Shown here one piece after another: positions 21,879 through 29,293 of a stretch of 35,650 bases of DNA. Source of the stretch: Streptomyces sp. OR43 (GTDB lineage: Bacteria > Actinomycetota > Actinomycetes > Streptomycetales > Streptomycetaceae). The position numbers and the translations under genes are program-made. A model generated the notes under the pieces. The model was not told the origin of the DNA and ran no database searches. It saw nothing but the letters and a program-made list of their open reading frames with translations. The DNA lies in contig NZ_RDBK01000043.1 of assembly GCF_008042275.1 (NCBI RefSeq), positions 3,980,030-4,015,679 of the forward strand, given 5' to 3'. Within the stretch, counting starts at the first letter, position 1; every line of letters starts with the position of its first letter.

Positions 21879-23306
21879 GTGAGCCCCCTGCGCCTTCCCG
21901 GCCCGCCGCACCGCGTCAAGGACCCCCACCAGCTGATCGCCGAGTCCGGCGCCGACCTGGAGGGCCACGGGCTCCGGCGCACCATGGGACTCTTCCAGCT
22001 GGTGTGCTTCGGGGTCGGAGCCGTCGTCGGCACCGGCATCTTCGTCGGCCTGTCCGACAGCGTCGCCGAAGCCGGTCCCGCCGTCGTGCTGTCCTTCGTC
22101 CTCGCGGCCGTGACCTGCATCTTCACCGCGTTCTCGTTCGCCGAGCTGGGCAGCGCGATCCCGGTCTCCGGCAGCTCGTACTCCTTCGCCTACGCCACCC
22201 TCGGCGAGCGCGCCGCCTTTCTCGTGGGCTGGTGCCTCCTCCTGGAGTACGGCGTATCGGTGTCGGCCGTGGCGGTGGGCTGGAGCCAGTACGTCAACGA
22301 ACTGCTCGACAGCCTCTTCGGGTGGCAGCTGCCGGCCGCGCTCTCCGCCGGTCCCGGCGACGGCGGTGTGATCAACCTGCCCGCCGTGCTCGTGGTGATG
22401 ATGGCCGCGACGCTGCTGGTACGCGGCATCCGGGAGAGCGCCGGGGCCACGGCCGCGATGGCCGTCCTCAAGATCACCATCCTGATCATGTTCTGTGTGA
22501 TCGCCTTCACCGCCTTCGAGCACGACAACCTCACGCCGTTCCTGGCCCACGGCCCAGGCGGCGTCACCGCGGGCGCGTCGCTGGCGTTCTTCTCGTACAT
22601 CGGCTTCGACGCCATCACCACCGCAGGTGAGGAGGTCAGGAATCCGCGGCGCAACATCCCGATCGCGATCATGATCTGCATCGGTCTGGTCACGCTGCTC
22701 TACTGCGCGGTGGCCCTCGCCGCGATCGGCGCCCTCGGACCGGAAGCCGTCTCCGACAAGCCGGCCGCGCTCTCCATCGTCGTCGACCAGGTGACCGACT
22801 CGACGGTCGGCGGCGGAATCATCGCGTTCGGCGCGATCGTCGCCATCGCCTCGGTCGTTCTCGCGGTCATGTACGGACAGACCCGCATCCTCATGTCGAT
22901 GTCGCGCGACGGCCTGGTCCCGCGGGTCTTCGAGCGCGTCTCGCCGCGGACCGCGACTCCGGTCGCCAACACCTGGATCGTCGCCGTCGTCTTCGCCGTC
23001 CCGGCGGCCTTCTCCTCGCTCGACGTGGTGGTGAACCTGACCACCATCGGGACGCTGGCCACGATGGTGGCCGTGAATCTCGCCGTGATCGTGCTGCGCC
23101 GCCGCAATCCGGAGGTGAAGGGCTCGTTCCGGGTGCCGCTCTACCCGCTCAGCCCGCTGCTCGGCGTCGCCTTCTGCGTGTATCTGATGTACGGGACCGG
23201 ATGGTCGACCTGGGTGCAGTTCGCCGTGTTCCTGGCCGTCGGCGCGGCGGTGTACGCCGGCTACGGCCGCGGCCGCTCACGGCTGGCGCACCGGACCGGA
23301 GCCTGA
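21879..23306 (+). CDS. APC-superfamily amino-acid permease
   Basis: Integral membrane transporter of 475 residues with about twelve hydrophobic segments. Family marks: an N-terminal soluble stretch with ADLEGHGLRRTMGLFQLVCF, the substrate-site helix GVGAVVGTGIFVGL, FSFAELGSAIPVSGSSYSFA, LAFFSYIGFDAITTAGEEVR and NPRRNIPIAI. This is the cationic-amino-acid transporter-like subgroup. With arginine deiminase and ornithine carbamoyltransferase upstream it probably moves arginine, ornithine or a related amino acid (inference). The GTG start at 21879 is preceded by an AGAGATGAGA purine tract. Its 3' end converges on an anti-sigma-type gene only 28 nt away, with no strong terminator between them. Confidence 0.92.
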   Translation: MSPLRLPGPPHRVKDPHQLIAESGADLEGHGLRRTMGLFQLVCFGVGAVVGTGIFVGLSDSVAEAGPAVVLSFVLAAVTCIFTAFSFAELGSAIPVSGSSYSFAYATLGERAAFLVGWCLLLEYGVSVSAVAVGWSQYVNELLDSLFGWQLPAALSAGPGDGGVINLPAVLVVMMAATLLVRGIRESAGATAAMAVLKITILIMFCVIAFTAFEHDNLTPFLAHGPGGVTAGASLAFFSYIGFDAITTAGEEVRNPRRNIPIAIMICIGLVTLLYCAVALAAIGALGPEAVSDKPAALSIVVDQVTDSTVGGGIIAFGAIVAIASVVLAVMYGQTRILMSMSRDGLVPRVFERVSPRTATPVANTWIVAVVFAVPAAFSSLDVVVNLTTIGTLATMVAVNLAVIVLRRRNPEVKGSFRVPLYPLSPLLGVAFCVYLMYGTGWSTWVQFAVFLAVGAAVYAGYGRGRSRLAHRTGA

Positions 23307-23334
23307 CGGGCCGCCCGGCCACGAGGCCGCCCGG

Positions 23335-23781
23335 TCAGGAGGCGGGCCGGGCGGGCGACGGCAGGGTGAACCACACCGCTTTGCCGCGCTCCGTCGTGCG
23401 GTGGCCGCAGGACGAGCTGAGGGTACGGATCAGCAGCAGCCCCCGCCCGTGCTCCTGCCACGGGTCGGGTATGTCGTCCGGTCCCGGACGGGAGAGGTCG
23501 CCCGGCGGGGCCGGGTCGCCGTCGTGCACCTCCACCTGGCAGCCCGACGGCAGGAGCTCCACCACCAGCTCGACGGGCTCGTCGCCCGGGGTGTGCTCCA
23601 CGGCGTTGGCGACCAGTTCCGCGGTCAGCAGTTCGGCGGTGTCGCTGTCGGCGAGTGCGCCGGAGTCCGCGTCGATGGATGCCAGCACCGAACGGATCAG
23701 CGCCCGGGCGATCGGCACGGCAGCCGCGGAGTGCGGCAGCGTGATCCGCCAGACGGCGGGTGCGGGGGCATCGGACGGCAC
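23335..23781 (-). CDS. RsbW-like ATP-binding protein (anti-sigma-factor kinase family)
   Basis: A 148-residue GHKL ATPase of the stand-alone type abundant in Streptomyces, related to the anti-sigma kinases SpoIIAB and RsbW. The fold starts with WRITLPHSAAAVPIARALIR; the N-box is LLTAELVANAVEHTP with Glu and Asn; a G1-like VEVHDGDPAPPGDLSRPG and a final G2 segment HGRGLLLIRTLSSSCG follow, then KAVWFTLP. No sigma factor or antagonist gene is adjacent, and the usual XRE/DUF397 companions are absent. The GTG start at 23781 has GGAAG 8 nt upstream; the nearby ATG is out of frame. Target unknown. Confidence 0.88.
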   Translation of the reverse strand: MPSDAPAPAVWRITLPHSAAAVPIARALIRSVLASIDADSGALADSDTAELLTAELVANAVEHTPGDEPVELVVELLPSGCQVEVHDGDPAPPGDLSRPGPDDIPDPWQEHGRGLLLIRTLSSSCGHRTTERGKAVWFTLPSPARPAS

Positions 23782-23819
23782 GGCGGGGCTTCCGTTCGGG
23801 AGAGCGTGAACAGTCCTGG

Positions 23820-23851
23820 GCTCAAGAATTTCCGGAGCTCAAAACTTCTTG
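23820..23851. repeat. Direct repeat in the AT-rich divergent control region
   Basis: GCTCAAGAATTTCCG (23820-23834) and GCTCAAAACTTCTTG (23837-23851) are related 15-mers with a 17-bp period. The patch lies 40-70 bp upstream of the minus-strand ATPase gene and is the AT-richest stretch nearby, so it is probably part of that gene's promoter or operator. Confidence 0.45.
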
Positions 23852-23951
23852 GTTTCAACCATACGAATCCCCACGACCCGGGCAAGGGCCTGCCGACCGG
23901 TGCGAACGGGACCTTCGTCACTGCTTTCCCCTCTCCGTCTATCGCGTACTC

Positions 23952-23979
23952 GTGACGGAAGTCACGTACGGGTGATAAA
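23952..23979 (+). promoter_or_regulatory. Promoter with inverted-repeat operator, copy 1 (enoyl-CoA hydratase)
   Basis: GTGACG (23952-23957) and GATAAA (23974-23979) are 16 nt apart. The -35 box is the left arm of CGTGAC-GGAA-GTCACG (23951-23966). The core TGACGGAAGTCA recurs with one change at 30974-30985, and there too GATAAA begins exactly 9 nt after the core. The start codon is 44 nt after the -10 box. Confidence 0.65.
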
Positions 23980-24023
23980 TTCGGGGCCAGGCAGCAGCCC
24001 GACGGCCGAAGGGGACACCCTCG

Positions 24024-24851
24024 ATGAGTCCGTTTCCCAGCTCCGCGTCCCGTACGGAGAACTGGCACCACCTGCGGGTCACGACGCAGGACGGCGTCGT
24101 CACGGTCACCCTCGCCCGGCCCGAGAAACTCAACGCGCTGACCTTTGGCGCCTACGCCGATCTGCGCGATCTCCTGGCCGAGCTGTCGAGGGAGCGTTCC
24201 GTGCGCGCCCTCGTGCTGGCCGGGGAGGGGCGCGGCTTCTGCTCGGGCGGCGATGTGGACGAGATCATCGGCGCCACCCTCGCGATGGACACCGCCCAGC
24301 TGCTGGACTTCAACCGGATGACCGGGCTGGTGGTACGGGCCCTGCGCGAGTGCCCTTTCCCCGTCGTCGCGGCCGTGCACGGAGTCGCCGCCGGGGCGGG
24401 CGCCGTGCTCGCGCTCGCCGCCGACTTCCGGGTCGCCGACCCCTCCGCGAAGTTCGCCTTCCTCTTCACCCGCGTGGGGCTCTCCGGCGGCGACATGGGC
24501 GCCGCCTATCTGCTGCCCAGGGTCGTCGGCCTCGGCCACGCCACCCGGCTGCTGATGCTGGGCGACCCCGTCCGCGCCCCCGAGGCCGAACGGATCGGGC
24601 TGATCAGCGAACTGGCCGAGGAGGGCGGGGCCGACGAACGGGCCGCGGCGCTCGCCCGGCGCCTCGCCGACGGGCCCGCGCTCGCCCTCGCCCAAACCAA
24701 GGCACTGCTCACCGCCGAACTCGACATGCCGCTGGCCGCCTCCGTGGAGATGGACGCCTCCACCCAGGCCCTGCTGATGCACGGCGAGGACTACGCCGAG
24801 TTCCACGCCGCCTTCACCGAGAAACGGCCGCCGAAATGGCAGGGCCGGTGA
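24024..24851 (+). CDS. Enoyl-CoA hydratase/isomerase family protein
   Basis: Crotonase-fold CoA enzyme, 275 residues, probably acting on a ring-derived CoA ester in the aryl-CoA pathway encoded here. Motifs: VTVTLARPEKLNALTF, the oxyanion loop GRGFCSGGDVDEI (about 73-85), VAAVHGVAAGAGAVLALAAD (second oxyanion Gly) and the segment FTRVGLSGGDMGAAYLLP. In the last, the usual catalytic Glu position of hydratases reads Gly-Asp, so a hydratase, hydrolase or ring-opening activity are all possible. The ATG is 44 nt after a promoter shared in form with the acyl-CoA dehydrogenase gene. Its stop overlaps the next gene by 4 nt (GTGA), so the two are co-translated. Confidence 0.9.
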   Translation: MSPFPSSASRTENWHHLRVTTQDGVVTVTLARPEKLNALTFGAYADLRDLLAELSRERSVRALVLAGEGRGFCSGGDVDEIIGATLAMDTAQLLDFNRMTGLVVRALRECPFPVVAAVHGVAAGAGAVLALAADFRVADPSAKFAFLFTRVGLSGGDMGAAYLLPRVVGLGHATRLLMLGDPVRAPEAERIGLISELAEEGGADERAAALARRLADGPALALAQTKALLTAELDMPLAASVEMDASTQALLMHGEDYAEFHAAFTEKRPPKWQGR

Positions 24852-27187
24852 TCCGGGTGACACCCCCCGAAGCCCGGCTCCCAGGCCCGCCACCTGCCGG
24901 ACGCGAAGCGAAAGCACTCCGCCGGATCGCCGTCATCGGCGGCGGACCCGGCGGGCTCTACGCCGCCGCCCTGCTCAAACGGCTCGGCCCGGAGCGCGAG
25001 ATCACCCTATGGGAGCGCAACGCCCCCGACGACACCTTCGGCTTCGGCGTGGTCCTCTCCGACGAGACCCTCGGCGGCATCGAGCACGCCGACCCGGCCG
25101 TCCACGCCGCACTCCAGCGCGAGTTCGTCCGCTGGGACGACATCGACATCGTCCACCGCGGCCACACCCAGACCTCCGGCGGGCACGGCTTCGCGGCGCT
25201 CGGCCGCCGCCGGCTCCTGGAGATCCTGCACGAGCGCTGCGCCGCTCTCGGCGTCCGCCTCCGCTTCCGGGAGGAGGCACCGCCCGCCGCCGAACTGGCC
25301 GCCTCCCACGACCTGGTGATCGCGGCCGACGGCGTCCACAGCCGCACCCGCGACGCCCACCCGGACCGCTTCGGGCCGCACATCACCGCCCACCGCTGCC
25401 GCTACATCTGGCTCGCCGCCGACTTCGCCCTGGACGCCTTCCGCTTCGAGACCGCCGAGACCGCGTACGGCGTGATGCAGCTGCACGCCTACCCCTTCTC
25501 TCCCGACGCCTCGACCGTCATCGTCGAGATGCGCGAAGAGGTCTGGCGCGCGGCCGGATTCGACACCTGCGACCCCGCCGAGTCGACCCGGCACTGCGCC
25601 AAGATCTTCGCCGACGCCCTCGGCCACCGGCCCCTGCGCTCCCACCACTCGTCCTGGCTCACCTTCCGCACCGTCGTCAACGAGCACTGGTCCCACGGGA
25701 ACACGGTCCTCCTCGGCGACGCCGCCCACACCGCGCACTTCTCCATCGGCTCCGGCACCAAACTCGCCGTCGAGGACGCCCTCGCCCTCGCCGCCTGCGT
25801 CGAGGAACAGCCGGACCTGCCCGCCGCCCTCGCCGCGTACGAGAGCGAGCGCCGGCCCGTCGTCGAGTCGACCCAGCGCGCCGCCGCGGCCAGCCTGCGC
25901 TGGTTCGAGGAGCTGGGTACGTACGTCGACCAGCCGCCCCGCCAGTTCGCCTTCAACCTCCTCACCCGCAGCCGCCGCGTCACCCACGACAACCTGCGGC
26001 TGCGCGACGCCTCGTTCACCGCGGCCGTCGAGGACGAGTTCGGCTGCGCCCCCGGCACACCGCCGATGTTCACCCCGCTGCGGCTGCGGGCCCTGGAGCT
26101 GCGCAACCGCGTCGTCGTCTCGCCCATGGACATGTACTCGGCCACCGACGGCGCCCCCGCCGACTTCCACCTCGTCCACCTCGGCGCGCGGGCGCTGGGA
26201 GGCGCCGGCCTGGTCATGACGGAGATGGTGTGCGTGAGCCCCGAGGGCCGCATCACCCCGGGCTGCACCGGCCTCTACACCGACGAGCAGGCCGCCGCCT
26301 GGACCAGGATCACCGGCTTCGTGCACACCGGATCTCCCGGCACCGCGATCGGGATCCAGCTCGGCCACTCCGGCCGCAAGGGCTCCACCAAGCTCATGTG
26401 GGAGGGCATCGACCAGCCGCTCGACGACGGCAACTGGCCCCTGACCGCCGCCTCCGCGCTGCCGTACGCGCCGGGCGTCAACCAGACACCGCACGCTTTG
26501 GACCGCGCCGGCCTGGACGCCGTCCGGGAGCAGTTCGCGGCCGCCGCCGAGCGCGCCGACGCCTGCGGGTTCGACCTCCTCGAACTGCACTGCGCCCACG
26601 GCTATCTGCTCTCCGGCTTCCTCTCCCCGCTCACCAACCACCGCACCGACGCGTACGGCGGAACCCTCGCCAACCGGCTCCGCTTCCCGCTGGAAGTCTT
26701 CGACGCGGTCCGTGAACGATGGCCCGAGGACCGGCCCATGACCGTCCGGATCTCCGCGACCGACTGGGCCGAGGGCGGGACGACGGGCGAGGACGCCGTC
26801 GAGATCGCCCGCGCCTTCGTCGCGCACGGCGCCGACGCCATCGACGTCTCCACCGGTCAGGTCGTTCCCTGCGAACGGCCCGAGTACGGGCGCTCGTACC
26901 AGACCCCGTACGCGGACCGGATCCGCAACACACTGTGCGTGCCCGTCATCGCGGTCGGCGCCCTCTCCTCCTGGGACGACGTCAACTCCCTGCTCCTCGC
27001 GGGTCGCGCCGACCTCTGCGCGCTGGCCCGCCCGCATCTGTACGACCCGCACTGGACCCTCCACGCGGCAGCCGACCAGGGCTACACCGGACCGGGCGCC
27101 CCCTGGCCGCTTCCGTACCGCGCGGGCAGCCGCCCCCCGCCGACCGGCCGCACGGACGCACCGAAACCGCGGCTCACCCTGGACTGA
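24848..27187 (+). CDS. Fused aryl-CoA monooxygenase/reductase (2-aminobenzoyl-CoA or salicylyl-CoA type)
   Basis: A 779-residue flavoprotein fusion. The N-terminal half is a class A FAD monooxygenase: RIAVIGGGPGGLYAA (GGGPGG at 31-36), VIAADGVHSRTRD and GNTVLLGDAAHTAHF (about 285-299). From about residue 405 an old-yellow-enzyme domain starts (FTPLRLRALELRNRVVVSPM), with QLGHSGRKGS, HCAHGYLLSGFLSPLTN and YGG. This order is that of 2-aminobenzoyl-CoA monooxygenase/reductase of Azoarcus, which hydroxylates and then reduces the aromatic ring; databases also name such fusions salicylyl-CoA 5-hydroxylase/oxidoreductase. The ligase, RidA and acyl-CoA dehydrogenase nearby favour the aminobenzoate reading (inference). 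The GTG start overlaps the hydratase stop. The 3' end overlaps a convergent gene by 14 bp. Confidence 0.9.
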   Translation: MIRVTPPEARLPGPPPAGREAKALRRIAVIGGGPGGLYAAALLKRLGPEREITLWERNAPDDTFGFGVVLSDETLGGIEHADPAVHAALQREFVRWDDIDIVHRGHTQTSGGHGFAALGRRRLLEILHERCAALGVRLRFREEAPPAAELAASHDLVIAADGVHSRTRDAHPDRFGPHITAHRCRYIWLAADFALDAFRFETAETAYGVMQLHAYPFSPDASTVIVEMREEVWRAAGFDTCDPAESTRHCAKIFADALGHRPLRSHHSSWLTFRTVVNEHWSHGNTVLLGDAAHTAHFSIGSGTKLAVEDALALAACVEEQPDLPAALAAYESERRPVVESTQRAAAASLRWFEELGTYVDQPPRQFAFNLLTRSRRVTHDNLRLRDASFTAAVEDEFGCAPGTPPMFTPLRLRALELRNRVVVSPMDMYSATDGAPADFHLVHLGARALGGAGLVMTEMVCVSPEGRITPGCTGLYTDEQAAAWTRITGFVHTGSPGTAIGIQLGHSGRKGSTKLMWEGIDQPLDDGNWPLTAASALPYAPGVNQTPHALDRAGLDAVREQFAAAAERADACGFDLLELHCAHGYLLSGFLSPLTNHRTDAYGGTLANRLRFPLEVFDAVRERWPEDRPMTVRISATDWAEGGTTGEDAVEIARAFVAHGADAIDVSTGQVVPCERPEYGRSYQTPYADRIRNTLCVPVIAVGALSSWDDVNSLLLAGRADLCALARPHLYDPHWTLHAAADQGYTGPGAPWPLPYRAGSRPPPTGRTDAPKPRLTLD

Positions 27188-27602
27188 GCGGCAGGCACTC
27201 GTGGCAGAGGCAGGGATCGGGGTGCGGGGCGGCGTGATGGGCGTGGCGCCCATGGCGCGCGATCCGCTCCAGCAGTGCGGCCAGCTCCTCGGCCTCCTCC
27301 CGGGTCCGCGCCCGGGTACCGCACCGCTTCAGTACGGCCGGGCTGTAGACCAACCGGGCCCGGAAGGTGTGCAGATGCCGGGTCCCGGTGTCGATCGTGA
27401 TCCACCGCCCGGTGTGCCGGCCGTGCCCCACCGCGGTCAGCTGCTCGTTTCCCATCCCGGGATAGGTATCGACGACGTAGACCTTCGCCCCGCCCCGGAA
27501 CGCCTTCGTGCCGGGCCGGAACTCCTGCCCCAGATCCCCGTACCGCCGCCACCGTACGACGTTCGCCGCGACCAGCCACCGGGGTTCGGGTACCTCATCC
27601 AT
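27174..27602 (-). CDS. Hypothetical protein with C-terminal Cys-x-Cys-x-x-Cys
   Basis: A 142-residue protein of no family I can name. Residues 10-60 have a beta-rich pattern (WLVAANVVRWRRYGDLGQEF, GTKAFRGGAKVYVVDTYPGM), then WITIDTGTRHLHTFRARLVY, a helical region RTREEAEELAALLERIARHG, and a His/Cys-rich tail HGRHAHHAAPHPDPCLCHEC that could bind a metal. The start is ATG 27602, overlapping the GNAT stop by 8 nt and preceded by GGAGGAG, so it is translationally coupled to the GNAT gene. Its last 14 bp overlap the convergent monooxygenase gene, so transcripts of the two must be complementary at their ends. A start-to-stop frame with typical G/C third positions supports a real gene. Confidence 0.75.
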   Translation of the reverse strand: MDEVPEPRWLVAANVVRWRRYGDLGQEFRPGTKAFRGGAKVYVVDTYPGMGNEQLTAVGHGRHTGRWITIDTGTRHLHTFRARLVYSPAVLKRCGTRARTREEAEELAALLERIARHGRHAHHAAPHPDPCLCHECLPLSPG

Positions 27603-28431
27603 CGCTCTCCTCCGCGCTGATCACCAGCCGGTCCGAGACGGCCCGGTAGCCGATGCGGGTGTACACGCCGTTGCTCGTCGGGTTCGCCAGGTCGGTGAAG
27701 AGCAGCACCTCGTCCGCGCCCGCCGCCCGCGCCGCGCCGCTCACCTCGGCGGTCACGGCCGCCGCGTAGCCCCGGCCGCGGTGCTCAGTTGGTGTGTAGA
27801 CGGGCGCGACGCGTGCGGTGCCGGCGATCCGCGGCGAGATGCCCGCCATCGACACGGGGACACCGTCGTGCTCCCAGAGCGTCAGCCGGCCCTCCGCCGT
27901 CCGCTCGTCGACCGCCCGCCCATGGCGGGCGCCGGATCCGCCCGGACCGCCGGTCTCGGCGGAGAACGCGGCGTACCAGCGCAGCAGCAGCTCCCGGTCC
28001 GCCGCAGTCGCTGTCCTCGCCCGGCCACCAGGAGCGGGCGACGGCACCGTCAGCTCGCCCAGCCGGTACAGCCGCTGCTCCTCGTCGACGCGGTGGCCCG
28101 GCCAATGCGCCGCCACCGCCCGGGCGGTGGCCCGGTCCGCGTTCACCCGGGTCAGCCGGCGGGCGGCCATCAGCGGGGCGATCGCCTCGGGCGCGACCGC
28201 GTTCAGCGTCGCGGGGTAGGGCGGCGTATGGAGCAGGGTGCCCGCCACCTCGCCGTCGGCGCCGCGCCACCAGCCCAGTACCGGAGCGTGGTCGCCGTAG
28301 GCGCGGGGCCCGTGGCGGCGCAGGGCCGCGGTGACGGTCAGCAGGACCGTGCTCTCGGCGGGCCGGGCGCTCAGCGAGGGGCCGGCCGTGGTGAGAAAGA
28401 CATCGACGTCGTCCGTGAAGGTCCAGGTCAT
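27595..28431 (-). CDS. GNAT-family N-acetyltransferase
   Basis: A 278-residue GNAT-fold protein, predicted to transfer an acetyl group from acetyl-CoA to an unknown acceptor. The catalytic GNAT domain is C-terminal: VAPVYTPTEHRGRGYAAAVT gives the acetyl-CoA-binding R/Q-x-x-G-x-G/A motif (HRGRGYA, about 217-223), followed by the beta-5/alpha-4 segment ADEVLLFTDLANPTSNGVYT and IGYRAVSDRLVI. The N-terminal half (about 1-140) is a second, degenerate GNAT-like module, as in many actinomycete double-GNAT proteins. It reads on the minus strand behind the PaaX-like gene and in front of a coupled hypothetical gene. A short hairpin CCCGGCA-TTC-TGCCGGG at 28434-28450 separates it from PaaX. Confidence 0.88.
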   Translation of the reverse strand: MTWTFTDDVDVFLTTAGPSLSARPAESTVLLTVTAALRRHGPRAYGDHAPVLGWWRGADGEVAGTLLHTPPYPATLNAVAPEAIAPLMAARRLTRVNADRATARAVAAHWPGHRVDEEQRLYRLGELTVPSPAPGGRARTATAADRELLLRWYAAFSAETGGPGGSGARHGRAVDERTAEGRLTLWEHDGVPVSMAGISPRIAGTARVAPVYTPTEHRGRGYAAAVTAEVSGAARAAGADEVLLFTDLANPTSNGVYTRIGYRAVSDRLVISAEESDG

Positions 28432-28473
28432 GCCCCGGCATTCTGCCGGGCGTACCGCGACCGGGGCACGCGG

Positions 28474-29289
28474 TTATCCGCGGACGAACGCGGCACCGGC
28501 ATCCCGCAGCCGCTCGTGCAGCAGCCCGAACACCTGCGCCGACCTGCCGCCCGGCCACGCCGGCGGAAGGAGCTCCTTCGGCAGCCCCGGATCCGCGTAC
28601 GGCACCTGCCGCCAGGAGTCCAGCGCCAACAGGTAGTCGCGGTACGCCGTCTCCGGAGCGGCCGCCTCGTCCGGGCGCGCCTCCCAGGACCGCAGGACCG
28701 GCTCGTGCCGCTCCAGGAAGTCCTCGTGCAGCCGGGCCACGGCGTCCAGGTCCCACCAGCGCGCCACCGACTCCGCGGTGGCCGCGAACCCCAGGTGGTC
28801 GCCGCGGAAGAGCTCCACGTACGCGGTGAGGTCCAGGCGTTCCAGGGTGTGCCGGGTCTCCTCGTGCAGGGCGGCCGGCGCGATCCACACGCCGGGGGCG
28901 GCCGTCCCGAAGCCGAGCCCGGACAGCCGTGAGCGCAGCAGGTGCCGCTTGTGGCGTTCGGCCTCCGGCACGGAGAACACGGCGAGCACCCAGCCGTCCT
29001 CGATGCGCGGGTCCGGATGCCGGTAGATCCGCCGGTCCCCGTCGTCGAGCAGCTGGCGGGCGTCGGCCGAGAGCGCGTACCCCGCGGCCCCGCCCGGCGT
29101 CCGCGCCGCGACGAGCAGGCCCCGCCGCTTCAGCCGGGAGACGGAGGACCGTACGGCGGGGGCCTCGACACCGACGGCGCCGAGCAGCCGGACGAGTTCC
29201 GCCACCGGTATCGGGGCGTCGCCCGGGGTGCGGCCGTACGCACCGTAGAGCGTGACGATCAGCGAGCGGGGAGTGTGCGGTTCGACCAT
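28474..29289 (-). CDS. PaaX-family transcriptional regulator
   Basis: Predicted aryl-CoA-responsive repressor. PaaX of E. coli binds phenylacetyl-CoA and controls the phenylacetate genes. The N-terminal winged helix is seen in PRSLIVTLYGAYGR, VRSSVSRLKRRGLLVAAR and GYALSADARQLLDDG; the central and C-terminal PaaX domains in DPRIEDGWVLAVFSVPEAER, LRSRLSGLGFGTAAPGVWIA and RDYLLALDSWRQVPYADPGL followed by PKELLPPAWPG. The start is taken as ATG 29289, 4 nt after the ligase stop, rather than GTG at 29325, because homologous N-termini begin at PRSLI. Its 271 residues are normal length. Being the last catabolic gene of the ligase operon, it would sense the ligase product and feed back on the shared promoters. 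Confidence 0.92.
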   Translation of the reverse strand: MVEPHTPRSLIVTLYGAYGRTPGDAPIPVAELVRLLGAVGVEAPAVRSSVSRLKRRGLLVAARTPGGAAGYALSADARQLLDDGDRRIYRHPDPRIEDGWVLAVFSVPEAERHKRHLLRSRLSGLGFGTAAPGVWIAPAALHEETRHTLERLDLTAYVELFRGDHLGFAATAESVARWWDLDAVARLHEDFLERHEPVLRSWEARPDEAAAPETAYRDYLLALDSWRQVPYADPGLPKELLPPAWPGGRSAQVFGLLHERLRDAGAAFVRG

Positions 29290-29293
29290 GTGA

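Noticed and set aside
23307..23334. Hairpin GGCC-ACGA-GGCC between the permease and ATPase genes as a terminator
   Set aside because: Only a 4-bp perfect stem, with mismatches beyond it. Too weak to call, although some terminator is expected there.
23849..24847. Upstream in-frame extension of the aryl-CoA monooxygenase to 23849
   Set aside because: It would cover the hydratase gene in another frame. The translation is Arg/Gly-rich without a domain, and GTG 24848 overlaps the hydratase stop as expected for coupling.
25007..27253. Long minus-strand frame opposite the aryl-CoA monooxygenase
   Set aside because: It is a Val/Gly/Ala-rich shadow. The plus strand has full FAD and old-yellow-enzyme motifs across the same span.
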